Assembly (NCBI GenBank): GCA_000181795.3
Contig: CM012955.1
Coordinates: 3,505,716 to 3,569,715, forward strand
Length of the DNA: 64,000 nt
Source of the DNA: Trichinella spiralis
Taxonomy: Eukaryota > Nematoda > Enoplea > Trichinellida > Trichinellidae
Reading direction: 5' to 3'
Under the pieces are notes generated by a model. That model ran no database searches. It was given only the letters and a program-made list of their open reading frames with translations, and was not told the DNA's origin. This document shows, piece by piece, positions 25,754 to 38,700 of this stretch (the stretch's first letter is position 1; each line of letters begins with the position of its first letter). Both the position numbers and the translations under genes were made by a program.

Positions 25754-27108
25754 GGTATATAAAATCTGCTTTCAATAAGAAATTGAAATTTTAATTTAAA
25801 AAAATTCAAATGAATCGCATTTTCAAGCAGTAATTCAGAATTCACTTACAACTGAAATGTCATACATAAATTCAAAATTAGTATAATAGCAACTAATTTT
25901 CATTTGATAAATTTTATTTAAATAACCGATCACGTAGAATAAACAATACAACCAGCAATAATGCATTTCGAGCAACTGCATTGCATAATAAAATTTTAAA
26001 AACTGTTTGATCTCACTAAATATAATGTTCATTTTCTTTAAAAATTTTCATAAATACTAAAATGAAAGTTGTATAAAAATCAAATTGTTTCGCCTACAAA
26101 TGATAACTACGAACGTTTAATTCGAGATAAAATGATTATCTAAATGTTAATACGCAGATGTATGAAATTTAGTAACGACAAGAAAATGAACACTGACTAC
26201 GTTAACTTCATTACACTCTGTAAAAATATAATCTATAAATTACATTGTAAAATAATTTACATTACGTGTAGAATAAATATCAAAAGCATTTCAGTATTTT
26301 TGGTAATATTCAAGTACAAATTAATTACAGTATAGTTGCATAAACTTAAAAATTAAAAATACAATATTATGCTTAAAATTATGATTTAATCCATTCTTTT
26401 ACATAATTTCAAATAATTTTTAACAATTGTCTAATTATTTGTGATTTTATCAATGCAAAATTGCTTAACTGTTTGATTAAACTAAAATATTATTCAACTT
26501 TACACGGTTCTAAAGTATATTCTTTCTAGATGCTCTAGCTATATCTGTTCATTAAATTACTTGCAAAATGAACAATTAAATACCTCAATAATAATATAAA
26601 ATTGAATTATTTATTACTTACTATATGGCAAACAAAGCGTATTAAATTAAATCATTATTTCTTGATATTGATCACCAACGAATGGCTGGTTTATGTAAAT
26701 TTTTCTGTGCTTCAGCAAATATAGACAAATATAAAAAGCAGCAGTAAATAAAATGAAGATGAAATGTTTCATTTTGTTGGCATGTTGAATATGAATATCT
26801 TGTATTTTATTTGTGCAAGTAATACGAAAACTTCGCAACTTGCAAAATCTGCACCCAATGACAAAATACAATGCAAAAAGCATACCGAAATAATGATAAA
26901 ACATTCAATTCTGAAATTGCTTTTCCGTACTAAAATGTGATGTGATGAATTTAATGATTGTAAATGGCAGATTGTTGCTGTCCTTGCTCTGTTTAAAGAT
27001 ACAAATGGTAATGAAATGATTTTTATTTACTCACACACTAAAATCAGATTAATATTTTTGAAAAAGCATTAATTGAACAAATAAAGCGTGTAACTGAAAT
27101 ATGAAGAA
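25754..27108. other. Intergenic, very AT-rich
   Basis: About 1.35 kb between the coiled-coil gene (5' end) and the SLC13 gene (3' end), both on the minus strand. No exon, RNA or strong repeat was seen. Confidence 0.5.
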
Positions 27109-28559
27109 TCAAGCATTTGCTGTCATGTTAGCTGCGACAGTTCCATTTTGTACCATGGCCCAATAGGGAAAGTTATCAAGGTCTATGTACAAACGAGCTA
27201 GGGTCTGGGAGTGCAAAACTATCACCAGCGATGTAGCGATGGATATAAAAAATCCAGCTCCAATCTAAAAGTAATGTTTAAAATGCAGACTATTTTTACA
27301 GTTTAACATATACAATAAGTGTAACATTTACCATATCTGAAAGTTTTAAAAATCCAGGAGCAAAAACGATCGCATTCGGTGGAGTTCCAACTGGAAGCAT
27401 GAAAGCGTAAGAACAGCCAAGAGTAACAGGCAAAATCAACGACAGCGGATTCAACGTTAATTTCTGCGCCTACAAATTGCATAAATGTCACTTTCACGTG
27501 GAGCAATACAGTTTTTGTTTCGGCACTACAATTAGCCTATATGTGTGGCGTGATTGAGCTTGTTCCATTTGTATTAATCGTCTATATTTTATAAATTAGC
27601 TTACCAATCCTGAAACTATTGGAATCAAAATGCTAGCGGTGACAACATTACTAGCAATATTTGTAATCCCAATCGCCATAAGGACGCAAAGTAACTGAAT
27701 GATACCAACCGGCAAGTTTCCCATATTTGATAACAAATTCCCAATAGCAACTGACAATCCAGAAGCCTGTAAAACTCTTCTTTCGCAATATTCAGCATCA
27801 AAAAGCAAAATATCACTATTACCTTAACACCTGCTGCTAATGCGAAGCCACCGCCTAGCAAAAAGATTACATCCCAAGGAAAACGTGCCTTCATCGTTGC
27901 CCAGTCCATCAAAGTTCCAAACGGTTGAGGTTTTCCGATATTTTTTCCTTCTAATAATAATATAAATTTTTTTTGATTAATAAATAAAAGGAGTAGTTGA
28001 AAAATGCTACCAACCAGTTTGAATAGGGATAGTGAAAGAAGGACGGGTATCTGGAAAAGCAAACAGTACCACGCTGATCAGTACAGCGCTCGTAGCATCA
28101 GAAAAAAATCTAAAAAAGTAAAAAAGGAACAAAATTAAAATAAAAATCATCACTGTTTGTAGTGGATTTATCGTTACCCTTTTTTAAACAAAACTCCAAA
28201 ACCACTAAAGCCTGGCAATCCCAAATCACGCAATACCCACAACACAATTAATATTCCAAAAATAACTAATACAGACAATTCAGCAAATGTCACTGGTGGT
28301 AAGGCTTTGTAACGCTGCACAATTAAATCTTTAATCCGATCTCTTTTCTGCTCTCTTGACTTCTTTTTAAAGCAATTTAGCTGACGAATTGTTTTCATAG
28401 GACCGATAAAGTAGAAAAGCAGCAACAGCCATGAAATAACTAAGCTGTAGATCATTGTTGGAAATGCATAGAGAAAGTACTTAACATAAGTAACACTGCG
28501 TCCACCATCCAGTGGAAAAAGGCTAAAAAATCAAAGCATTTGCTACTTTTAAAAATTTA

Positions 28560-28590
<31 letters not shown>

Positions 28591-30918
28591 CATAACAAAC
28601 TTTTTAAGCAATCCAATGCTGCTTATGTTAGTGGGACTTCCAGTGAGCGTCGCTGTACCACCAATGCTCGATGAATAAGCAATGGAAATAAGAAGACTTT
28701 TTGCTTTTGCTTCGTCCTCCTTAGTCATCTGCCTAACTTCACCAGGTACTATTTCTTGTCTAGCACTGCTCTCTCCAAGATGACTGCCATCTTTAGGTTT
28801 ATCTTTATCCGCTTTATCATGCCTCACCACTAGCTCAGTTGACTCATTACCTGTATATGCTTTTAGAATTATTTTGATAATTATTTTAAAAATACTGAAT
28901 TGCAGTACCATCAACTTCCTCTTCTGGGATATTGCGATTCCATTCTTCAATGACGGACTGAGCAATTGGAACCATCATTGCAGTACAGGCGGTATTGTTC
29001 ATCCACATGCTCAAAAATGCCGTAATTGTCATGAAGCCAAACATAACCCTAAAATAGAAATACTATTTATTTATAACTATTCATCTTTGAATATTTGCTG
29101 CTATTAACCATTTTGGATCAGATCCAACTAATGTCAACACACGAAGTGCAACTCGATTGTGCAATCTACACTTCTCAACAGCTAGAGCTACAATCAAACC
29201 ACCAAAAGAAAGAAAGTTTACATCCTAAAAAAATGCACTTCATTAACGCTCCACTTGCTTTCTTTTTGTGTAATGCTTGACTTACAGGCATGTAACTTTC
29301 ACAAACTTTTGATGACGACATAATTCCCAGAATTGGATACAAAAATGCTGGAATCAATGCAGTAACAGCCAGAGGCATCACCTCGAACAACCAATATGCT
29401 GCCATAAGCAACACAACATACAAACATTTCGATTCCTAAATTCAAGACTGATTACATTGATTTCCATCTATCAAATATCAGCTTAAAAAACTGTCATAAT
29501 GTAAAATTTAAAATAATACAAATTTATCCAACTCAAAGTACTATTTACGAAAATGCTGGACTAGATACAAAAAACTTGCTGATAAAACAAAAACTGATTC
29601 TGCAGGAAGTACTGAAAGCAAATAAATTTTACAGCAGTTTACAATTCCAGAAGACAGTACAGCAAACTAGGAGGAATTCATTGTTGTAATTGTTTGCTGC
29701 AATAGAAAGGCAATATTTTCTTTGTCAAATTCATATACGATAACAAAATAAGTTTGCAGCTTTTGCATTATGTGGAGTTTAATTTTCAATTACTAAACCA
29801 ATAAATGCAAGAATAATATTTACCGAAGTTCCAGGGGTGAATACCAATGGCAGAAAAATTAACGGTGCAAAAATGATGATCAACGTTTTGCTGTAATAAC
29901 GGCAAAACTGCACTGCTCTATCCATTTCTGATTGTATTCTTACACTGGGCTCTAAAATGATCAAAAATATCTTGTAAAGTGAGTAAATTTTTTTTAAAAA
30001 AAAGACAATATAGCGTCAGCAACCAATGCATAAATTCTGTTGTTTATTAAATGAGATTACAGAAAACAATAAATCAAAAAAGAATGATTTTAAATGACTG
30101 CCATCATTAAATTCTTCACTAGAGAAATCGACCTAAATTTCAGTAAAAATAACACTAGAGGGTACTTAGACTAACACGTTCCTACACGTATACTATTAGA
30201 AAAACAGTGGAAAAATTTAGTAAACATGCACATACTGAAAACGGGAACTAGCATCGCTGTTGCACTACTGATATCATATGCAGAAATGAATTGCAAAATA
30301 AGATGCAATAAATGCTGTTATATGCAGAGTTTAATGAGTGCAGATAAGAATTTAAAAATAAAATTTTAAAGTTTAAATTTGTCATTTGTGACTTAACATT
30401 TAGTTTAAAGTGAATGCAAAAACTACCATGTATAAATAAATGATGGAGATCGAAAAGTACGACGCGTACACGCAATAGCCACAATTTTCTGCTCTCATTT
30501 ATGGACAGTTTCCTTTTGCTAAGAGAAAACACCATTCTGCTGCAACAGTCCATTTATTTTAACCTGATTTAATAAAATAAAATGGCCTGTTCAAGAGAAA
30601 GTGAAAGAAAATAATAGTCTGATTTTGCAAAGAGCAAAAAGAAAACAATGAAGCAAATAAAATATGAAGGGCAGAAAAAGCTATAAAGCGTATCAGCTAG
30701 CTATACGTTGCATATGAAGAAAAATTATTTGTTGCTGCTAACATCCATCTTTTCTGAGGAAGAATAATTTTCATCAAAGAGAAGAGAAAAATTGTTGGAA
30801 TCCAGCTTTGAAGAGATTTTTTTTTCAAACATCACTTACTTAGCTTATGCAACCAACGTTGCCAATGCCCCCTTGGCGGCAATGCTTCAGAAGGCTCCTC
30901 CTGCAAATTGCTTGACAT
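27109..30918 (-). CDS. SLC13-family Na+/di- or tricarboxylate cotransporter (NaDC/INDY type)
   Basis: Twelve phase-matched exons: 30840-30918, 29824-29951, 29286-29435, 29109-29224, 28909-29048, 28601-28850, 28178-28522, 28015-28109, 27823-27950, 27605-27766, 27332-27469, 27109-27264, giving 628 residues. Family marks in order: [36 protein letters not shown]; the first sodium-site hairpin [18 protein letters not shown] (residues about 168-186); [32 protein letters not shown]; the second hairpin [15 protein letters not shown] (about 514-530); [15 protein letters not shown]; and [10 protein letters not shown] near the end. These proteins import succinate, citrate and similar acids with sodium across the plasma membrane. 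The C-terminus has NGT and NMT glycosylation sites, as is common outside the cell in this family. Oddity: the first SNT motif reads NNT. The short hydrophilic exon 1 is less certain; without it the frame could start at 29925. Substrate cannot be told from sequence. Confidence 0.92.
28562..28590. repeat. (ATT)n microsatellite in SLC13 intron
   Basis: Trinucleotide run just downstream of the donor of exon 28601-28850 in the minus-strand SLC13 gene. Confidence 0.85.
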
Positions 30919-30965
30919 CTCCAGTGCAAAATCGACAACCAAAATAACTTGTGCCAAATGCGGTT

Positions 30966-31221
30966 ATGGTGTATAAGTCAATATTGGCCATCAAACCGCA
31001 TTTGTTGCTGATAGCATTGTTTTACGTCACCCTGTTTGGCCAATGCCAGCCAGTTGGATAGAAAATATTGCTACTGTAAGAATGTGTCAAATTTACAGAA
31101 TATGAATAAAGACATTTGGAAATGCGGACGCTATTGTTTAGCACTGGCATACAGAATGGGCTGTCCTTTACAAAGTATACTAGAAAAACTGATAATATGC
31201 AAATGTAAAAAAAGTAAATAA
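30966..31221 (+). pseudogene. Frame-broken small secreted cysteine-rich reading frame, unknown family
   Basis: An ATG at 30966 opens a classic signal-peptide frame (basic start, then a leucine-rich core such as HLLLIALF) that stops at TAG 31059-31061. A second frame, open from 31015 to TAA 31219-31221, continues with small residues typical of a cleavage site and then a lysine- and cysteine-rich segment of about 50 residues with YCYCK near its start and ICKCK near its end. The overlap contains a short T run, so a one-base change, an assembly error or an unseen intron could link them. It lies 47 bp from the SLC13 start on the opposite strand. No known peptide family was recognised. It could be chance, but the pairing of signal-like and Cys-rich frames is suggestive. 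Confidence 0.3.
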
Positions 31222-34200
31222 TATTATGCTTTCAGCTTCGGACGGAGAAAAAGGTTAGTCGCAGAGTAGCGCGTCAGAAACAGAGAATGCAAAATAGCAA
31301 AATCTTACCGAAAAAGTTTCACTTTACGACCATTGTAAAAACAGAGATAAAACATCAACGACCCTTGCAGATGTAATAATCTTAAATCGATATTTTCCAG
31401 AAGACAGATACAGCATTTTCCAGAAGCTGAAACTAGTTGACAAACAATAAGCGCAGCAAACACTTGAGCAGTGAAAAAGCAAGTAAGCAAGTTAAAAAGG
31501 TTTACATGTAAATGAATAATTTAATTCATTAGCTAAGTCTGAATTCTTACATCTGTAACGAGTGTAACGTTGCACTTAGTTCAACATTTCACAGAAAAAA
31601 AGTTCTCTTTCATGAAAAGCATCACTTTGCACCATCTGTGCATTTGCATTGACGCCTGCGTCAATTTAAATGACTGCGGCAACTGCTATTCAGCCGTCGT
31701 ATATAATGAAACTAGCATATAAGTGAATGAAAAGTATTTATAAATAAGATCGAAATTTGTTGTTGAAATTTAATAATCAAGTAGCATAATTAGAGGCTAA
31801 CAATTAAGAGGTAAAAAGTCCCTGACACACATTTATAACGCGTTATACAAATATATTCTAATGTTGTAATAAGAAAAGCGTCAGAGAAACGAGAAACAGG
31901 TTTCCATACCTGTGCTGAGTAGCTTTAAATCAGTTTTTACACAAAATGATGAAAATAAGCCTAGTTTATATACTGCGAAAAAATGCAAAATTTCAACTTA
32001 AAAATCAAAGCTTACTTATTTGCAATAAAAATAAATAAATATATATATATATGTATTATTGTTTATCATGAAAACTGACATCAACAATAAAAGGAGTTTT
32101 TTATTGAGCTTAAGTTTATGCAGAACACTAGTAGAGAAGACACTTTATTTTCCACCAAAATAATGCCACTAAAATAACATGAGAGTATCACCATTTTGAA
32201 TGAAGTACGCGAGAAGATTTGATAATATCGACTGCTTGCTACACTCTCTACATTACAATTCTATTCATTGCAAATTGAAAAAGCATATACTAGCTACTAC
32301 TCATCGATCAATAAATTACCAACCAATCCAACAACTAATTTAGAAAATCTCAAAATAGCATATAAGAAAGGAGCAAAACATTTTTTCCATAAAACAATTT
32401 CTGTTCATGATAACTTCAATATTATTACTATTATTTCATAATTACTTTGAAGTATCGAAAAGATTTTAATTGAACATCATCAAAAATATCATCGCAGTTA
32501 TAAAATAAAGCAGAATAGTATGCTTTTCTTGGTGAATTAAAGAGAATTTTAGAATGCATTGAAAAATAATCGATTACCTTGATCAAAAGTGAAATTTGCC
32601 GTACAGGATGAGTTTAAACATTTATCATTCTTTCGCAAAATTTACTTGCCATATTGATGCTGCATTGATTGGCCTTCCGCTATAAATGCCTAACAACCGG
32701 CTTCCATGTTCTTCTCACCAATGATAAGTTTGAAGCGTCTCTTGCGCTCATTGTTGTCAACTAATAATTTTCAATTAAAAATTCATTGAAATTTTATATA
32801 AAATAAATTTAATAACAAAACAAAGGTGCCTCAAAATTGCAGAAAATGATAAATTTTCAAGCAAAATCACCAACTGCTTTATTTGTTGGCGATAATTCTG
32901 CGCAACAACTGGTGATGCAAAACAACGATTCCCCATCGAATTTCACTTCTCTCCGTATATAGATCATTTAGTGCGTAGCAATGAAAATTCGGTTCTTGTT
33001 CACCTGTATTAAAATTCTATACTAAATTGGATGATTGGATGTTTGGAAAATTTTGAAAAATCTTTTCATAAATTTATAATAACATAATTATGGAGAGAAA
33101 TTCAAAAATTGAACAGATTACCAAAGTTGTATATTTGACCAAAATTTCCAAGCGCACCACTGGATCGTTTATAGAGAGATAGATGGCTAGCTAAGTCCGT
33201 CTACTGCACGGTATTATTCATTTCCCAATTGCCCCATTATGCCAGACATCAACTGTCACACCCATCATTGTAAATTTGCTCTTCCTGATCAACACATTTG
33301 CTTTAGAATTCCAAACAAAAATGCTATTTTCATAGATTTGACAATTTGAACAGAAATAAATAGCTAGTAAGTAAATGTCATCCAGACATAAAAACTAAAC
33401 AATACAATGCTAAACTTCTAGACATAAAAAAGTACTCTGATATTTTATTTGAAAACATGACTAATATGATGGTGAGAAAAATTATGTTCAATAATTATTT
33501 TTTAATCACTGAAAATTAAAAAGTAGAACTTAGATATGATATGATATGATGTTCACAATTCAATAATGTAGAAGAACGGCTAAACAACACCGCAAGAAAA
33601 CAACTATTGTAAACACAAGATAGCAACTGATTAAGCACACATTTAAACACTGACATTAATTCTGCGTTAATTACAAATATTATAAATGGAATTTTTTTTA
33701 AATAAAAAATTTCATTTCATTATATAATTCAGAACATTTTAATAACACTTTGAAATTACACAAATTACAATTCACTGAGTAGTTGAACATCACATCCACC
33801 TAGATCCATTAACTTTCTAGTGGCAAAAATTGACGTTTACACATATCTGTCAACCATAATCTATCACAGTAGAGAGAAAAAATGAAATACATAATTCCGT
33901 ATCAAAGAAAAATCTCTTACTTCAAGAAATTATTTGAATAAATACATTGTAAGTTGCGCACCATTATTGCTCAATAAGTGGAAAATTAGTCAAATAAGCA
34001 AAACATATTCAGGCAATGATTAATAAAATACCACGATCTCACCAGCGCAAATTTAGCAGTAACTCACAACAAAATGAATTAATATGTTACATTCAAATTA
34101 AATTAAATTAAATCGCAAAGTAATGGGATAACACTATAAATTTAAAATGAAATAATATTCACTTGAAACCTGAGCACTGACGTAGGCAAATGATTGAGTG

Positions 34201-34486
34201 AGAGACAAAAAGTACTGTATCTTTTCAAATACTTGCTCATCATTTGTATCTACCAGTTATCTTTTTAATTTTTATCTTTTTTATCAAGACTAAAATATGA
34301 CTCTAGTTTTTATTATGAAATCTATGAAAAAATTTATTTGTTTTTCAACGACAAACTGATTTGACTTACTGCTGTGTATGATTTATATTTTGATAATATT
34401 CTGGCATTTCAAAAGCTAAAAAAGCACAAACCAAAAATTTTTTGTTAAAATAAGCTGAAAGTTAAATTGATTTGATTTTTCAATTA
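31222..34486. other. Intergenic, no supported gene
   Basis: About 3.3 kb of AT-rich sequence. I looked here for missing agrin C-terminal exons (SEA, EGF, laminin G) on the minus strand and saw none. A 38-codon plus-strand frame at 32846-32962, preceded by an acceptor-like CAG, looks coding but has no partner. A 61-codon minus frame at 31305-31490 is hydrophobic at its start and was not called. Confidence 0.45.
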
Positions 34487-35621
34487 TTAAGATGATACAG
34501 TAAGATGAACTGAAAATTGTACGCATGCAAATATTGATTCAAGTTCTACTATGAAAATGTACTCAAAATTATAATTTACTGTGGCCGTTCTAATTTGCAC
34601 TTTAACATCATAATAGGCAAATATTCTTAGGTTCTTTAGGTATTTTTTACCATGTTCTAAAACAGAAATATCAAAATAATTATGATTACTGGGGCTTGAG
34701 AAAAACAATTCAAAATTCAATAAATATGAAACTGCTTTAATTCTTTATTTGATCAAAAAATGACTTGCGCAGCTTAATCGAATAATTCTGATTAAATTAT
34801 TTTACATGCCTATTTATCGTTTCACAAACTATGAATTTTTTAATGGAAGTTGCACAAACTTTGACGCTTTAACAAATATAATTTAATTTTAGCATTTTAA
34901 ATTCATTACCGACTTCTTTTCATCACTACGCTCACGTCCGTTGTTTACTTTGACTGTTTGCTATGTTGTTTTAAATGGACAGTTAGCGTTTTATGGACAA
35001 GGAGCTTCAAAGAAAGTCATTTTGTACACTTACTTGGCAATGTCTCACTTTCGGCATGTCACTGTCTTTTTAGTAATCCAGAAATAATAGCTGTGCTTAA
35101 ATGGCCATCTTCGCATGAATGAAATGCATGAAAAATTTCAACTTTCAACTAAACAGTAATGGTGCAGCTTTTCTAATAATGAAAACCATATTACAAGAAC
35201 TGATACACACAAAAACAATTACAAGAGAATCATTTGATATGATGTTCAACGCTTATACTTTATTAAAATCAGAAACGAATTGCTATTTTGCTCAAAGGTG
35301 AACTCTCCTTAATCCATTACTATTATGCTAAATAACAAAATTATAGTATTTCATGATTAGCCTACTCTTGTTGTTCAGCGAATTCCTCATATGCATTACG
35401 TTTCAATATTTCACTACAATTAGATAATTAATTACGCAAATTTTTCAACTATTTAGACTTTGCCAATTCGCTGTTTCCATGCATGGCTTCATTCAACAGT
35501 AATAATGTTTAAATGAAATAACTAGTCTTCTAATTTATGCAAAGTTTCTTTGAAGCTACGCTCATCCTGGGAAAATTTCAAACATTTTAATTGCCACCTT
35601 TACAAGCTCTTTATTACACAT
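34487..35621 (-). CDS. Tentative small multi-exon gene, unrecognised
   Basis: Six short segments join in frame to 133 residues: 35598-35621 (ATG), 35523-35566, 35366-35413, 35034-35061, 34949-35004, 34487-34688 (TAA). The peptide is charged and plausible (DERSFKETLHKLED, ILKRNAYEEFAEQQ, MPKVRHCQ, EHGKKYLKNLRIFAYYDV) and several donors are good (GTAAGTG after 35034). Two implied introns are only 31 and 29 bp, shorter than usual for nematodes, and a plus-strand frame (35119-35301) is also open here. The model is therefore a hypothesis. No family was recognised. It sits immediately 3' of the agrin-type gene on the same strand, but shows no agrin domain. Confidence 0.28.
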
Positions 35622-35789
35622 TTTATTGCTAATTTCAATATTTTGACTTAAATGACACAGCTACAGCACTGCTATGAACTACAAAAAACTTGTATTTTTT
35701 ACAGTTTTTACAATAATGTTATGAGCATATGAAATGTAAAATTTATCTCTGAAATTCACTCTATGTATTACTGTATATCATTCTATTTA

Positions 35790-38700
35790 TTAAATGATAC
35801 ACTTTGGAACATTTTTCTCTATCTTACACACGGCGTAACTTGGACAGTGATATGTTTCACAAGAAGGGCTGCTAGTATTTCTGAGAGATGGCTGGCATCC
35901 TTCTGGACCAAAAATGTCCGTTTTGTCAGCACATTGATCACATTTGAAACCGGTCACGCGGGATTTGCATACACATCTGCCGCTAGTTTGCTCACAGTCG
36001 CTTCGCACCGAGCCAGCTACTGAGCAATTGCAAGCTAAAATGGAATTTTTGAAATCATTTTTACAAAAAAACAAAATAACAGTAAAATATTTGAACAATA
36101 CCAGTGCAGCCATTTTGACCTTTGGCAATCAAATGAATACCCCAATAACCAGGTTCACATTGATCACACTTTTGCCCAAAGATGTGTTGCTTGCATGGAC
36201 ACTGACCATTATGGTCACAGTTGTTGGAAAGAGCTCCTAATCGGTGACAGCGACACTCTGTTAAAGCAGGAGCAACACTTATGCTACTCGTCACAATGGG
36301 AACATTGTGCGACCAAATGTAATGATTCTGATGATGACTTGAAGATAGAGAATTTTGAATGCACGCTTCTATTGGTACTGTTGTGAGAATAGTATTCTTT
36401 AAGCAGGCTGCTTTTAACATGAAACATGTGCTTGGATAAAGGACACCATCACTGCCGCAAACAACATCTGTTACAACAGGTCTGGGACAATCCAATGGGC
36501 AAACGCAAACTCCATTCTCGCACCTTGCATGCCATTTGCAGCTAACACCACGGCAAGCGTCTATTGGGAAAACAATGATAAAATAATTGCGTAACAGCTT
36601 TTGAAATTAATCAAAAATTAACCTACCACATGAACTTCGGGAAGCGGCAACAATAAAAACTCGCTTTTTGCAGGCAGCATGTTTCATATGACATATGCTC
36701 TCATATGTTACTCCATCCGTACCACAAACTGTATTTTTATCCTAAATTGAAAGCATTGTGTTTAGTAAAAATAAGTCTAAATAATGAACTATCATTTTTT
36801 AATGACATGAAAGTAGGCGTAATTGTTGCAAAAGTTAACTAACACTTGAAAATTCATTGTATATTACAATCCTAATGCAATCGCATTTTCTTGGCATTCA
36901 AGTTTTTCACAACTGTGCAAACTGTGTGGCACAGTGTCAATTTGAATCAGACAAATAGACAAAAGAGCTTAGCAAAAATTAATATTAAAAATAAAAGAAC
37001 CGAACAGAACAGACGTTGGCAAAGGGAAATTACAGAAAAAACTGTTTAGCATGATTTTAATAAACAAAAATTTACCTCTGTACAACTTTTTATATCAGGA
37101 CAACGGCAATGTGCTTCTCCTTTGCTGTTACTTACACAAAAAGAGTAAAAATCACATTTCAAATTTTCACATCCATCTAAAAATTAATAATAATATGGAT
37201 TTATAAAAGTTTTTGAAAACTTTCAACATATACCGCATTTCGATTTGTACGAAATGAAAATGTCCATATTTTTTTGACATCCGCTTCGCGCCATTTTGCA
37301 AGGATTTTCATAAGTAATACCGTCAGAGCCGCACACTGGTTCATAGCTGTCACTGCATACTGGACATTTACAATATGAATTGTTGTTTTCTATGTCGCAT
37401 ACAGCTCCATACGGGCAATGTTTTCCAGCGCACAGACTAGATCCTGTTGAATGCAGATACAGTTATAAAAAAAATATTCATTAATCCAGAATTTCAACAC
37501 ATTGTACCACATTTTCCAGCGTAAAGAACAGAATTATACATTTGCTTTTCACATGCGACCATGTGAAGAATGCATTCGTTGTCGTACGTTATGCCATCCT
37601 TGCCACAGACGGGCTTTACAATCGGTGGGCAAGCGAATTGACAATGACATGAAGCTCGACCATAGCGGTTTATGTAACATTTTTGACCAAATTGACAATT
37701 GGCATTTTTGCAAGAATTGTCAACAAACGGAGCTAATAAATGGATCTTTATAAGAATTAATTTCAAAAAAAAAGAAAACAAACTTAGCAGTTCCGACTTA
37801 CTAGAATTGCACAAACCGTCATGAAGGACGCTGAGTTCTTCGTTTGTTTTGCAGCTTTCCACGTGCATGAAACAAACATTTCTATACGAACGACCATCAC
37901 TGGCACAAACTGGCTTCAAATCGTCTGGGCACTGTTTGGAACAACGACAACGTGCTTGTCGATCAGGGCCCACTTTGCATACTGTTCCATCCGGACAATT
38001 TGCATTCAAGCAAGGATCTGAATGAAGAAGAAAGTAAATTGTAGTGTTTGCAATTTTCATGCATGAAAAAATCAAATATACCACAAACTCCATAATATTT
38101 TACATCTATTTTTTGTTTTTCTTTGCATGAATGTCTGAAATACAAAAAAATTGAACAAGATAAAAAAAACATACACACTCAAAGCTTTACATTTGCAGCT
38201 CGCATAAGGATTCGTAAGTGTTACCATTGTCACCACAAACTGGCCCTGTATGCAAACTTGCAACGGAATTTGAACACATCTCAGGGCATACACAGTGCGC
38301 GGTGTTGCTTTCGGGCGTTATTGAACAATACGAGCCGTACTGGCACTGGAGACTCTTACAAGGATCTTGATCCTCTGAAGTTTAGAATGAAGTCGTTTTT
38401 AACATCTTCTTATCCGAAGTTAATTAATATGAATCAAAATTTATATATCAGAATATTTATTATCAAATTACTGATCAATGCCTGCATTCCTTTTTTATCT
38501 GCTGCTTAATTTGCTCAAAATATAAAATCACCATTAAAAAATGCTGAAATAGAAAAAACTTACCGCATGAACCCAAAAAGATTATGTAAATTTTTCGTTC
38601 CTCTTTACACTGCGTAAGATTCAAATGACATTCACTTCTGTAAGTTACTCGATCAGAACCACAGACAGGTGAATACAGACTTTTGTCACATTTAAATGGA

